Of a stretch of DNA of 57,817 bases, positions 8,828 to 17,660 are shown piece after piece. Each line of letters opens with the position of its first letter. Position 1 is the stretch's first letter. Source of the DNA: UBA1413 sp037447215 (GTDB taxonomy: Bacteria > Bacteroidota > Bacteroidia > Bacteroidales > Prolixibacteraceae); NCBI GenBank assembly GCA_037447215.1, contig JBBIHB010000020.1, forward strand, positions 1-57,817, in the 5' to 3' direction. The notes under the pieces were generated by a model. The model was not told where the DNA came from. It searched no databases and saw only the letters and a program-made list of their open reading frames with translations. The position numbers and the translations under genes were made by a program.

Positions 8828-11305
8828 TCAATTGGAAGCCAAAAAATGCATATAGGCCATAACCAGCCTCAACTCCCCGAAAGAGACTTTATCGCCCAAC
8901 GCTTCTTTTGCTTGGCTGATGTTAGCTGTTGGGTTCTTTTCAATCCAATCGGCAATACGTTTTGCTTTTTCTTGCTCCAACAACCCTTCGAGGTCTATTT
9001 CACCGTTTCGGATGAAATGCGCGAGGTGGCCCTCGATAGTTGTAACGGCAAGCCCCCTTTCAAGTGCAATTTTCTGTACCGATTTCCCTGACTTGAACAT
9101 ATCAAAACTGATCTTTTTGGTATCGGGTTTCTTTTTCCCGGATTCTTCAATATCGTCTGGAAATGGCACATCTACTTCATTCTCTATCAGATAGGTAAGA
9201 ATTATTTTGAGAATCTGGCTCCCGTAAGCCTGCAATTTAACTTTACCAATACCATGTATAGATTTTAACTGCGATTTTTTGAGGGGCAATTTTGTAATGA
9301 TATCCTGAAGGCTACGCTGTGTAAGCACCTGATAGGGATCGATCCCCGATCCTTCGGCCACTGTCTGGCGCCACCCAACAAGCTGGGCATACAAGGCCGG
9401 GTGCTGTCGTGTACCTGAAGTCTGTACGATCTCCGGGCTGAGCAGTTTAAGGGGTTCTATGGCTGCTTTCGAACGGACTTCAAGGAATCTGGTTATTACG
9501 AAGTCCTTTTTCAGATGGTTAAGTGAAGCCTTTTTTACCGATACAATTACGGCAATCCGCCCGAGTGCATCGTTGACTGTTTTGCGGATGGTTCGGTTAT
9601 CAGTTTCGAAAGTAGCGTTCCTGAATGGTAAAAAAACTATCTTTTCCAGATTCTCATCGAACCATACTGCAGCCTTGCTCAACCGTTCTTTTAAAATGTT
9701 GTTCGTACCGGCATCTGGATGGTTTCCGATCAGCTGGTTTACCTGGGTCAGGAACTTCACTGCAACCGGTTCAATTTCTTTCTGAATCCTGCTCAAAACT
9801 TGCTGAACAACCTCTTCAAAGTTACCCACCAAATGGGCTTTATTCTCTTGCCACACCCTGATCAAAAACTGTAACCTTTTGATTAACAACAAAAAATCAA
9901 ATGTTTCGAAAAGCAGTTCACGTTGAAATTCAATTTTCGCGCGGTTTAAATCCTCTTCATTTGCCGGTTTTTCTTCTATCTGGCGGGAAAAACCCTTTAC
10001 CGTATCGTCATTTTTGATGCTGAAAACAGTAAGGGGAGAACTGAGTACCAACCCATTGAGATTCCGGCACCTGCTGAGCGCCACATAAACCTGGCCATGT
10101 GCAAACGATGCGCGGGCATCGACAATGGCTTTATCGAAAGTTAGGCCCTGACTTTTATGAATGGTGATGGCCCATGCCAACTTAAGTGGCATCTGAGAAA
10201 ATATCCCGAGAACTTTTTCTTCAATCTCACTGGTAGAGTCATTCAGGGTATATTTCATATTTTCCCATATCTCACGGTGAACTTCTACTGGCTCTTCATC
10301 GCCCGGACAGGTTACTTCGATGCTTTCATCGTCGATGCGTGTAATTTTTCCGATTTTACCATTATAATATGCTTTTTCGGGGGAGCTGTCGTTTTTTACA
10401 AACATGACCTGGGCGCCTTTTTTCAGCAGCAATTCATCATCGGTGGGATAAATCAGTTCGGGAAAATCGCCTTCAACTTTAGCCCTGAATATGAATTCAC
10501 GACCTTTCAGGGCCGCAAGTTTGCTGTCGTTGATATTTTTCGCCTGGTAATTGTGTGTGGTCAGTGAAATATACCCCTCATCATCGCCGGGAATAAATCC
10601 GGGTTGATATTGCCTGTTGAGTTCCCTGATGGTTTCTGCATCGGCCCTGTTGTCCCTGATCCGGTTGAGCAAATCAATAAAATGCTGGTTGCTTTGCCGG
10701 TAAATGTGTTTCAGCTCAATGGTCACAAACTGCGATTGTTTTAATGCGAGGCTACTGAAAAAGAAGGGCGTTTCGTAATATTTTCGCAGAATCTCCCATT
10801 CATCGTCTTTCACTACCGGAGCAAGCTGTTGAAGGTCACCAATCATAAGAAGCTGAACCCCGCCAAAAGGCTTATACCTGTTCCGGTAACGGCGCAGGAC
10901 TTCGTCAACCGCATCGAGCAGGTCGGCACGCACCATACTGATTTCGTCGATCACCAGAAGGTCGAGGCTACGGACGATTCCAATTTTCTCGCGGCCCAAT
11001 TTACGGATGGCGGTTGAATCATTCACCGAGTTTATGTCGCCCTCCTGGCTGAAAATCCGGGTCGTTCCGGGAACCTGTGGACCAAACGAAACCTGGAAAA
11101 AAGAATGAATGGTAACTCCGGCAGCATTGATGGCAGCCACGCCGGTAGGAGCAACCACAATCATCCTTTTGGGTGAATCTTTCCGGAGGTTATGCAGAAA
11201 GGTAGTTTTTCCTGTTCCTGCCTTACCGGTAAGAAAAATATTCTGACTGGTATGCTCAACAAACTCGCGGGCCAGTTCCAACTGAGGGTTGGTGCCTTTT
11301 TCCAT
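8828..11305 (-). CDS. PIF1-like helicase with HRDC and C-terminal HTH domain
   Basis: An 825-residue superfamily 1B helicase expected to unwind DNA in the 5'-3' direction. Motifs in order: Walker A GKAGTGKT (27-34), VAPTGVAAINAAG, Walker B VIDEISM (118-124), LLMIGDLQQLAPV, the UvrD-like C-terminal ITIHKSQGLTFDKAIVD and YVALSRCRNLNGLVL. After a long linker comes an HRDC domain (LYAQLVGWRQTVA to the IHGIGKVKL turn), then a helix-turn-helix domain with SVQKIALERGLAVTTIEGHLAHF, as in RecQ-linked HTH modules. This architecture is usual in Bacteroidota. It is a single gene; the downstream gene on the same strand is GH109, 99 bp away. Confidence 0.9.
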   Translation of the reverse strand: MEKGTNPQLELAREFVEHTSQNIFLTGKAGTGKTTFLHNLRKDSPKRMIVVAPTGVAAINAAGVTIHSFFQVSFGPQVPGTTRIFSQEGDINSVNDSTAIRKLGREKIGIVRSLDLLVIDEISMVRADLLDAVDEVLRRYRNRYKPFGGVQLLMIGDLQQLAPVVKDDEWEILRKYYETPFFFSSLALKQSQFVTIELKHIYRQSNQHFIDLLNRIRDNRADAETIRELNRQYQPGFIPGDDEGYISLTTHNYQAKNINDSKLAALKGREFIFRAKVEGDFPELIYPTDDELLLKKGAQVMFVKNDSSPEKAYYNGKIGKITRIDDESIEVTCPGDEEPVEVHREIWENMKYTLNDSTSEIEEKVLGIFSQMPLKLAWAITIHKSQGLTFDKAIVDARASFAHGQVYVALSRCRNLNGLVLSSPLTVFSIKNDDTVKGFSRQIEEKPANEEDLNRAKIEFQRELLFETFDFLLLIKRLQFLIRVWQENKAHLVGNFEEVVQQVLSRIQKEIEPVAVKFLTQVNQLIGNHPDAGTNNILKERLSKAAVWFDENLEKIVFLPFRNATFETDNRTIRKTVNDALGRIAVIVSVKKASLNHLKKDFVITRFLEVRSKAAIEPLKLLSPEIVQTSGTRQHPALYAQLVGWRQTVAEGSGIDPYQVLTQRSLQDIITKLPLKKSQLKSIHGIGKVKLQAYGSQILKIILTYLIENEVDVPFPDDIEESGKKKPDTKKISFDMFKSGKSVQKIALERGLAVTTIEGHLAHFIRNGEIDLEGLLEQEKAKRIADWIEKNPTANISQAKEALGDKVSFGELRLVMAYMHFLASN

Positions 11306-11357
11306 TATTAAACAGTCTTTTTGGTGCTTATTATTTTCAAGTGGTTATTAAAACTTA

Positions 11358-11972
11358 TTAAGGTTCAATTCCAAGAATCAGAAGAGGAACTGGTGGGCTA
11401 TTCCTTCCCTGTCTCATTACGTTATATACTTCACCTTCAAAATATGCAATCCCACTGCTCATCTGAGATTGCATTTTTTTAGTCGGAAGTATTTCGATGC
11501 CTAAATTGATTACCCCACCGGAATAAAACAGCATATGCTTAACAAATAAGTCATAAGCAACAAATGAATATTTTCCAAATTGAACTTCAACGGCCACTTT
11601 ATTTTTAACAAAATCAGTCTGATTGTAAGAGAATATCGGATCAGTTTCTCCATTTTGTATCAGGAATTCCTTTTGTTCCTTCGACGACATCAAAACAGAT
11701 TTCTCCATCAATTCCCTGTTTAGTGTAATGTAATAATTATACCTGCTTTCACACCAATTCTTACTATAAAATTTCTTTTCAAAAACCTGATTTAATTCAA
11801 TTGGGCTATAAAGAAGTTTACCCTTCATCTTTTTTTCTTCGCTGATTTTTTTGAGAACATCTTCTGCATCGATTTCGTTGATTATCTGTTTTATTTCAGT
11901 GTACAGATCGTTATGGTGTACAATAAGGTATTCTTCACCATTAAGATGTGAGTATTTCCGGGCTATTTTCAT
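11358..11972 (-). CDS. Type II restriction endonuclease, BglII/BstYI family
   Basis: This 204-residue protein fits the BglII/BstYI nuclease family. The catalytic triad spacing D-x8-E-x-Q is exact: D120, E129 and Q131 in TDFVKNKVAVEVQFGK; BglII uses D84/E93/Q95 and, from memory, BstYI uses nearly the same numbers as here. The family cuts at GATC-centred sites (AGATCT or RGATCY), so this one probably does too, but the flanking-base specificity cannot be read from sequence. It starts 3 bp after the methyltransferase stop, forming one unit. Both genes are visibly more AT-rich than their neighbours, a sign of transfer. Confidence 0.85.
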   Translation of the reverse strand: MKIARKYSHLNGEEYLIVHHNDLYTEIKQIINEIDAEDVLKKISEEKKMKGKLLYSPIELNQVFEKKFYSKNWCESRYNYYITLNRELMEKSVLMSSKEQKEFLIQNGETDPIFSYNQTDFVKNKVAVEVQFGKYSFVAYDLFVKHMLFYSGGVINLGIEILPTKKMQSQMSSGIAYFEGEVYNVMRQGRNSPPVPLLILGIEP

Positions 11973-11975
11973 TGT

Positions 11976-12941
11976 TCAGTAATTTTTGAATTCAATATCA
12001 TTCAGTAATTGCAGTTGTTTCCACTCACGCGGTACCTGCGCAACTTTGTCATTCGCCGAAGGAGTGTGAATTGGTTTGTTGATCGGTCTGAATTTAATTG
12101 TACCGTTATATAAATCCGAAATTCTACTCTCAGCAATGTCACAATACCCCTTTTCTTTTTCTATTCCAACAGCATTACGAAAATTATTAAGAGAAGCAAT
12201 AATGGTTGATCCGACACCGCTGAAAGGGTCTAACACCCAGCTTCGCTCATTTGACAATGCTAAAACACATCTTTCAACAAGTTCAATCGGAAACTGACAC
12301 GGGTGAATAGTTTTTTCAGGATGGTTTGACTTAACATTCGGAATATTCCACATACCTGATTCCCAATCCTTTATAATAATCTCCCAAATATCACTAGGGT
12401 TCTTTCCTAACGGATTACCTGAGAGATTGCCCTTATTGGGGCCTTTAAAATGACGCTTACCCGGATATTTGGAAGGAACCCTTACGTTGTCGAGATTAAA
12501 AATATAATCATCTGATTTACTAAACCACAATATTGTCTCATATCTGCCACTGAATCTGTTCGAAGCATGAAGGCCATGCCCAAAATGCCAAATAATCCTG
12601 TTTCTTAGTTTCAATCCTCTTTTCTTGAAAATCGGGTAATAATAAATATCTAAAGGAAAAACCTCTCCCTTATCCACATAATTTCCTACCTGCCAGCACA
12701 GGTTACCCTGTGGTGAAAGAGTACGTACCAACTCATCAATTATTTCTTCCTGAGTGTTTAAATATCTTTCAATATCTGTTTTTACTTCATAAGATTTACC
12801 GATGTTGTAGGGAGGGGAGGTTATAATAAGGTCAAAAAAAGAATCATCCATTTTTTTCAGCGACTCTAAACTATCAGCATTAATAATTTTGTATTCCAAA
12901 CCAGGACTTATATAGTCGAATATAGGTTCATTTAATTCCAT
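11976..12941 (-). CDS. Beta-class DNA methyltransferase (N4-cytosine type likely) of the R-M pair
   Basis: The 321-residue protein has the catalytic motif TSPPYN (41-46) near the N-terminus and the SAM-binding DPFSGVGST (238-246) near the C-terminus: the permuted beta-class order. S/TPPY is the usual form for N4-methylcytosine enzymes, as in methylases that protect BglII-type sites, although N6-adenine cannot be excluded. It lies upstream of the nuclease gene, so protection is made first. A possible -7 box (TATTTTTG on the minus strand) lies at 12959-12966, 17 bp before the start. AT-rich codon use differs from flanking genes. Confidence 0.88.
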   Translation of the reverse strand: MELNEPIFDYISPGLEYKIINADSLESLKKMDDSFFDLIITSPPYNIGKSYEVKTDIERYLNTQEEIIDELVRTLSPQGNLCWQVGNYVDKGEVFPLDIYYYPIFKKRGLKLRNRIIWHFGHGLHASNRFSGRYETILWFSKSDDYIFNLDNVRVPSKYPGKRHFKGPNKGNLSGNPLGKNPSDIWEIIIKDWESGMWNIPNVKSNHPEKTIHPCQFPIELVERCVLALSNERSWVLDPFSGVGSTIIASLNNFRNAVGIEKEKGYCDIAESRISDLYNGTIKFRPINKPIHTPSANDKVAQVPREWKQLQLLNDIEFKNY

Positions 12942-13100
12942 AATCTATGATTTGACATCAAAAATAAGCAATCTGAATATATCTGTTTGTATTACAAATC
13001 AGAATTTGTACTGCATTACAAAATCAAAACCCGAAACGCAGAAATAATCACCAGCCCTTCGGGTTACTGAATCTCTTCTCAATTTTATAGGGAATACCTT

Positions 13101-14294
13101 TTATGTAAGTTTTCCAAATGCCTCTTTGATCCTGTTCATTGCTTTTATCAACTGTTCTTCGGACGCAGCGTAACTGATCCTGAAACAACCGGGAGCGCCA
13201 AAAGCCGCACCCGAAACAACGCCCACATGTCCTTTGCTCAAAAGGTAAAAACAAAGCTCATCGGCATCATTCAATATGGTATCCCCATCCTTTTTGCCAA
13301 AGTAGGCCGAACAATCGGGGAATACGTAAAATGCGCCGTCGGGTTTGCTGGTTTTCAACCCGGGAATTTCGGCAAGCATGGATAAAACGAGGTCGCGGCG
13401 CTTTTCGAACTGCTCAACCATTTTTTTCACTTCCGATCCATCGTGGTTAAAAGCAGCAACCGAAGCAATCTGGGCTACCGAGTTCGGGCCTGAAGTGTAT
13501 TGGCTCTGCAATTTGTTACAGGCTTTGGCAATCCAGAGCGGCCCTGCCATGAATCCAATACGGTAACCGGTCATGGCATACGATTTTGAAACCCCGTTGA
13601 TGACCACCACCCTGTCTTTAATTTCAGGGAACTGTGCAATGGATTCGAATTTTACCCCATAAATGATGTGCTCATAAATTTCATCGGAAATAATGATGAT
13701 GTTCGGATGTTTGGCAAAAATATCAGCAAATGCTTTCAATTCATCACGGGTATAAACACTTCCGGTGGGGTTGCTCGGACTGCTGAACAAGAATGCCCGG
13801 GTTTTGGGCGTAATCGCTGCCTCGAGTTGTTCAGGTGTTATTTTAAAATCACTTTCAACAGTTGTATCGATCACCACGTTTACCCCGCCCGAAAAATTAA
13901 CCAGATCAACATAAGTAACCCAGTAAGGCGCCGGAACAATCACTTCGTCGCCATGATCGACCACTGCCTGGATGACATTGGCCAGCGAATGTTTAGCCCC
14001 GTTTGAAACCACAATCTGATTGGGTGCATATTCCAGGTTGTTATCGCGTTTCAGCTTATTCGAAATGGCAGTAAGCAATTCGGGATAACCTGGCACTGGT
14101 GAGTAGTAGGAATAGTTATCGTCGATGGCCTTTTTTGCAGCTTCTTTAATAAATGTGGGGGTCGGAAAATCGGGTTCACCAACTCCAAGGCCGATTACAT
14201 CTATTCCCTGCGCTTTCAGTTCGCGGCTTTTCTGGGCAACGGCTAAAGTAGCCGACTCCGAAAGTCTGTTTATACGTTCAGCAACTTTTGTCAT
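13101..14294 (-). CDS. aspC: Aspartate aminotransferase, class I
   Basis: A PLP enzyme of 397 residues that transfers the amino group between aspartate and 2-oxoglutarate. Features: GLGVGEPDFPTP (36-47), YYSPVPGYPELL, SSPSNPTG (171-178), ISDEIYEH (203-210) and the PLP-lysine motif SKSYAMTGYRIGF with K237. It belongs to the subgroup Ib aspartate/prephenate aminotransferases, so a prephenate role is possible. It stands alone; 159 bp of quiet sequence separate it from the methyltransferase gene, marking the right border of the R-M insertion. Confidence 0.92.
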   Translation of the reverse strand: MTKVAERINRLSESATLAVAQKSRELKAQGIDVIGLGVGEPDFPTPTFIKEAAKKAIDDNYSYYSPVPGYPELLTAISNKLKRDNNLEYAPNQIVVSNGAKHSLANVIQAVVDHGDEVIVPAPYWVTYVDLVNFSGGVNVVIDTTVESDFKITPEQLEAAITPKTRAFLFSSPSNPTGSVYTRDELKAFADIFAKHPNIIIISDEIYEHIIYGVKFESIAQFPEIKDRVVVINGVSKSYAMTGYRIGFMAGPLWIAKACNKLQSQYTSGPNSVAQIASVAAFNHDGSEVKKMVEQFEKRRDLVLSMLAEIPGLKTSKPDGAFYVFPDCSAYFGKKDGDTILNDADELCFYLLSKGHVGVVSGAAFGAPGCFRISYAASEEQLIKAMNRIKEAFGKLT

Positions 14295-14392
14295 AATACC
14301 TGGTTTTTATCTGTTTATTCTGTCGCAATATATATAATTTCTTGAAATGAGCTTAAATTCATCTCATTTTGCTAAAAAATCAGAAAAATTGT

Positions 14393-15199
14393 TTACAATT
14401 TCTGCAAAAATAGGGATAATAACCTTTCAGTTGTTTGTTTGAAGCCATTGCATGAACCAATCATTACACTTTCATCTGGCCGGATTACTTCCACCATTTT
14501 CAGAAAAGATGATACAGGGTGATTCAGGTCATTATCCCAACCGATAATCATAGAACGCAAACCGTGAATGTGGACAGGTATTATTTCGGGAAGGTCACTC
14601 AAAACTGCACCTTTCAGGATCATTGTAAATGCTGAGGCTGGAGGTTTCAGCATTAGTTGATTTATTCTTTCGGAAAGATTGCCATCCCGACCCAGATGAC
14701 CGGGTATATAAACTGCATGCTTAAAAAGACGTTCAAGCATGGATTTATCGTTTCCTTCTTCAAGATGGGCAATCAGTTTCCGGTAAGTGCGGCGCAGCGC
14801 AGACCGTTCGCTCCATATTTTCGGGAGCATGGCAAGCACCAGGCCTTCAGCCTGATTGTTTTGCCCGCAAACGTGAATCGAAATTCCTGCCCCCTGAGAA
14901 AAACCGCCGACTATAAAATTACCGGCTCCCACAATTCCTGCAATTTCATTGATATCGGCAGCAACCGACTGCCAGGTAAGCCTTTCTTCACTTTCAGGAA
15001 GCGGTGAACCACCATGACCGGGCAGTTCAATCCTGATCAGCCTGAAATGCTTTTGCAGAATCCCAAAATCAACAACCGAAAAAATATCATCCACATCAAG
15101 CGAATAAAACATTCCGTGCAGCCAGATTAATGGCTTCCCCTTGCCCGACTCTCTGATCCGGTAGGGATAATTGCGTACAGGCACTGAATATTCTTTCAT
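14393..15199 (-). CDS. Alpha/beta hydrolase, catalytic histidine not evident
   Basis: The 268-residue protein has the fold's landmarks: oxyanion loop WLHGM (27-31), RIELPGHGGS (56-65) and a nucleophile elbow GGFSQGAG (S101). An acidic residue candidate lies in GWDNDLNHP. The usual C-terminal GH with the catalytic histidine is missing; that region reads SVMIGSCNGFKQTTERL. Either a different histidine serves, or the protein is a non-catalytic member. There is no signal peptide, so it is cytoplasmic. Substrate unknown. It lies 45 bp after the GroES-like gene on the same strand. Confidence 0.8.
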   Translation of the reverse strand: MKEYSVPVRNYPYRIRESGKGKPLIWLHGMFYSLDVDDIFSVVDFGILQKHFRLIRIELPGHGGSPLPESEERLTWQSVAADINEIAGIVGAGNFIVGGFSQGAGISIHVCGQNNQAEGLVLAMLPKIWSERSALRRTYRKLIAHLEEGNDKSMLERLFKHAVYIPGHLGRDGNLSERINQLMLKPPASAFTMILKGAVLSDLPEIIPVHIHGLRSMIIGWDNDLNHPVSSFLKMVEVIRPDESVMIGSCNGFKQTTERLLSLFLQKL

Positions 15200-15244
15200 T
15201 TTTTCTGGCGACAGGTTCCTTATAATATAAGATCAGAAGTAATG

Positions 15245-15628
15245 CTATTCAAAAAGGGTTTCGTCCCTGATCAGCATAAGAACAGCATTATGGGGCAATA
15301 TGATGTATTTCTCCTGGTTAAACTCAACCTCGTAGCCGCTTTTATTCAGATAAACCGCCAGGTCGCCGGGTTGGGCCTGCAATGGTACATATTTAACCGA
15401 TTCACGTTTTTCTTTCCAGGGTTCGTCTTCATCGGTCATAGCCGGAATTGGATAGCCTGGCCCTACTTTCACCACATACCCGCTGAGAAGTTTTTCGTTT
15501 TCCTGCACGGTTGGCGGCAAAATAAGCCCCGAAGCGGTTTTTTGCTCCGGATTTTTGGGTTTGATCAGCAAACGATCGCCCACCATGATAAACCTTTCAA
15601 GGTCCTTTTCTTCAATTTTTAGAGACAT
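15245..15628 (-). CDS. GroES-like co-chaperonin family protein
   Basis: At 127 residues it is longer than typical GroES (about 95). The GroES-like beta barrel is recognisable: VGDRLLIKPKNPEQKTASGLILPPTVQE (the mobile-loop region) and a terminal EKYIILPHNAVLMLI. An insert containing PAMTDEDEPWKEKRESVKYVP sits between barrel strands. No groEL is adjacent, so this is probably the second, standalone GroES-family protein seen in many Bacteroidota rather than the main chaperonin partner. A -7 box (TAAATTTG on the minus strand) lies at 15687-15694. Confidence 0.8.
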   Translation of the reverse strand: MSLKIEEKDLERFIMVGDRLLIKPKNPEQKTASGLILPPTVQENEKLLSGYVVKVGPGYPIPAMTDEDEPWKEKRESVKYVPLQAQPGDLAVYLNKSGYEVEFNQEKYIILPHNAVLMLIRDETLFE

Positions 15629-16065
15629 AAACTGTTTTTAATCGTTAAACTCACTTCCGAAATCAATCCTGACAGCTCAGAAACAGCAAATTTAATAAAC
15701 ATGGGTGAATTTATTCGATGAATTGCTTTTCGACACCGGTAAACGGATGAAAAATAGGAATAACCTGTTAGGCAGCCCAATGTATTACTTTATGATAATA
15801 ATTTTAATATAATTTATCAATAATATTTCGACCTGTATATCACTGTCAATATGATGCTTAAATAATAATATTATCCTGAATTATTATGTAAATATATGCT
15901 AGGTTTTGCATATTTCCATGTATGGTATGGTTGTATAACAATAGTAGTCCCTGGAAAATGTAACGTATAAGTTTTTAGTGCGTCATATAGTTCGAAAACA
16001 GGAAACAGAATAGTCAGAGAAAAGAAAACAAAGATTTGAAACAAAAAGAAACAGGAGATTAAGTC
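15629..16065. other. AT-rich intergenic region between divergent genes
   Basis: No gene is visible. The left part carries the candidate promoter of the GroES-like gene. The middle (about 15785-15900) is very AT-rich with short AATAATATTATT-like palindromes. The right part ends in a purine-rich leader and AGGAGAT just before the ATG at 16066. A promoter for 16066 should lie here, but I cannot pick one convincingly. Confidence 0.5.
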
Positions 16066-16554
16066 ATGAAAACAAGAAAAACATTCAGGAAAACATTTGC
16101 CACAATTGCTTCATTGGGATTAACCCTGGCATTTCTGGCCCAACCGGTAGTTGCACAGGTAAATGGCAATGGGTCAGACAATAAAGGGCAAAAATCAGTG
16201 AAAAGCGCTAAGCCGGGAACAACCATAACCGCAGCAAGTTACGCAGCCGAATTGGAAGCACGCAAAAAAGCAAGTGCAATATTCAACTTAGTGACTGAAT
16301 CGGATCCCGAATTATTTTTACAGCAATGGATGGTTGAACGCAGGAATTTTGTGGTAACACCCGCTAAACCGGCCAGAGAAAAACAAGAACCAGCTAAGCA
16401 GGTTATTGACAGTACTTTAAACACCATTTCAGCCCTTTTGGTGGTTGAAAAAGAAACTCCGTTGAAACTTGAGGCATGGATGACTGATGAAAAATGCTTT
16501 CCATGTGAATCAAAAAGGCACATCGGGAGTTACTACACCATGAAATTTCCATGA
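16066..16554 (+). CDS. Secreted protein with two LxxWM motifs; end encoded by repeat element
   Basis: The 162-residue protein has a clear signal peptide (TRKTFRKTFATIASLGLTLAFLAQPVVAQ). Two related segments follow: ELFLQQWMVERRNF and LKLEAWMTDEKCF, each with L-x-x-W-M then F. Such LExWM repeats occur in small secreted proteins of Bacteroidota of unknown function. The strong Shine-Dalgarno-like AGGAGAT precedes the ATG. The last codons (MKFP and stop) are supplied by the 151-bp repeat element, so the native C-terminus may have been altered by its insertion. A strong terminator follows at 16745. Confidence 0.7.
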   Translation: MKTRKTFRKTFATIASLGLTLAFLAQPVVAQVNGNGSDNKGQKSVKSAKPGTTITAASYAAELEARKKASAIFNLVTESDPELFLQQWMVERRNFVVTPAKPAREKQEPAKQVIDSTLNTISALLVVEKETPLKLEAWMTDEKCFPCESKRHIGSYYTMKFP

Positions 16555-16690
16555 TTTCAGAAACACAAACCGTTATGCCCGCCTGAACATACGGGCAGGA
16601 ATAACGTTCCTCATGGTGATTCCCCACCAGAACGATTCAGTCGGGCTGGCATCCAACCATTAAAAAACAAGACAATTTATACAGATGAAA
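16540..16690. repeat. 151-bp structured interspersed element, copy 1
   Basis: It aligns without gaps to 41846-41996, with about 15 differences in 151 bases by eye. Two internal hairpins are kept: TGCCCG/CGGGCA, and CCAG-aa-CGA/TCG-gg-CTGG, with differences in the second falling in its loop. The first 15 bases encode the last codons of the preceding gene. An outer stem that is perfect in copy 2 (AATCACCATGA/TCATGGTGATT) has two mismatches here. No open reading frame is conserved in it. Confidence 0.8.
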
Positions 16691-16744
16691 TAGGGTGGTG
16701 AAAAGATCCGGAGGCTGATATAATTTGAAAATTAAGCCTTGAAA

Positions 16745-16785
16745 ACCGGCGCCTGACGGGGTTCCCCGCCAGGCGCTGGTTTTTT
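16745..16785. terminator. Strong, probably bidirectional intrinsic terminator
   Basis: The stem ACCGGCGCCTGACGGGG pairs with CCCCGCCAGGCGCTGGT around a TT loop, with only two mismatches, followed by a T run on the plus strand and an A run before it that gives T's on the minus strand. It serves the plus-strand gene ending at 16554 and map, whose stop codon at 16785-16787 abuts it. Confidence 0.85.
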
Positions 16786-17564
16786 CAGGAAATTTCGTAT
16801 TCGTTGTGTATATCAGTCAACACCTCGTAACCGGTAGAGGTAACCAAAACGGTATGCTCATATTGTGCCGAAAGCCTGTTGTCAACCGTACGGGCTGTCC
16901 AGCCATCGCCTTTATCAACCCTTGTGGAAGGCCGGCCTTCGTTAATCATCGGTTCGATTGTAAAAATCATACCAGGTTGCATTATTGAGCCGGTATTTCG
17001 GCGCGAAGTATGGTCAATCTGAGGTTCTTCGTGAAACTCAAGGCCAACACCATGGCCACAAAATTCATACACCACCGAAAAACCTTTCGATTTGGCATAC
17101 CTCGAAATAACAAATCCAATGTTCCCGAAATAGTTTCCTGGTTTCACCTGCTGAATTCCAAGACTGAGGCAATGGCGGGTTGTTTCAATCAACCTTTTCG
17201 CCTTTTCCGATACTTCACCGATACAGAACATTTTGGAGGTATCGCCAAAATAACCATTCAGAATTGTAGTCACATCAATATTAATGATATCACCCTCCTT
17301 TAAAGTCACCTTATCGGACGGTATCCCATGGCAGACCACCTCATTGGGCGAAATGCAGCTCGATTTAGGGAAACCGTTATAACCTTTTGTTGCAGGTATA
17401 GCCCCATGCCTGATAATATATCCCTCAATTTCATGATCGAGGTATCCGGTTGTTACCCCCGGTTTAAGAAACCCCTCAATGTAATCAAGGGTAGCAGCTG
17501 CCAATCGTGAGCTAGCCTTGATTCCTTCGATCTGTTCCTGGTTTTTAATGATGATTTTGCCCAT
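16785..17564 (-). CDS. map: Methionine aminopeptidase, type I
   Basis: Removes the initiator methionine from new proteins. The 259-residue protein has the pita-bread fold ligands: the VCHGIP histidine, INIDVT and YFGDTSKMF aspartates, GHGVGLEFHEEP, TIEPM and YEHTVLVT. The segment SSCISPNEVVCHG is typical of type I enzymes. No N-terminal extension is present. It diverges from the thioesterase gene. In many genomes map follows ribosomal-protein genes; here it stands apart, suggesting a second copy may exist elsewhere, which is inference. Confidence 0.93.
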   Translation of the reverse strand: MGKIIIKNQEQIEGIKASSRLAAATLDYIEGFLKPGVTTGYLDHEIEGYIIRHGAIPATKGYNGFPKSSCISPNEVVCHGIPSDKVTLKEGDIINIDVTTILNGYFGDTSKMFCIGEVSEKAKRLIETTRHCLSLGIQQVKPGNYFGNIGFVISRYAKSKGFSVVYEFCGHGVGLEFHEEPQIDHTSRRNTGSIMQPGMIFTIEPMINEGRPSTRVDKGDGWTARTVDNRLSAQYEHTVLVTSTGYEVLTDIHNEYEIS

Positions 17565-17624
17565 TCGGCTGTATAAAATTTCTGCAAAAATGATGAAATG
17601 CTTTAATTAATCAAAACTCAACAA

Positions 17625-17632
17625 TACTTTTG
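17625..17632 (+). promoter_or_regulatory. Putative -7 box for the thioesterase gene
   Basis: TACTTTTG matches TAnnTTTG and lies 28 bp before the ATG at 17661. No TTG at the expected upstream spacing was found. Confidence 0.4.
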
Positions 17633-17660
17633 CCGAAAAGTTCAGACTATAAATCAGCGT

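Noticed and set aside
15245..15628. Main groES of a groESL operon
   Set aside because: No groEL is adjacent and the protein is about 30 residues longer than classical GroES.
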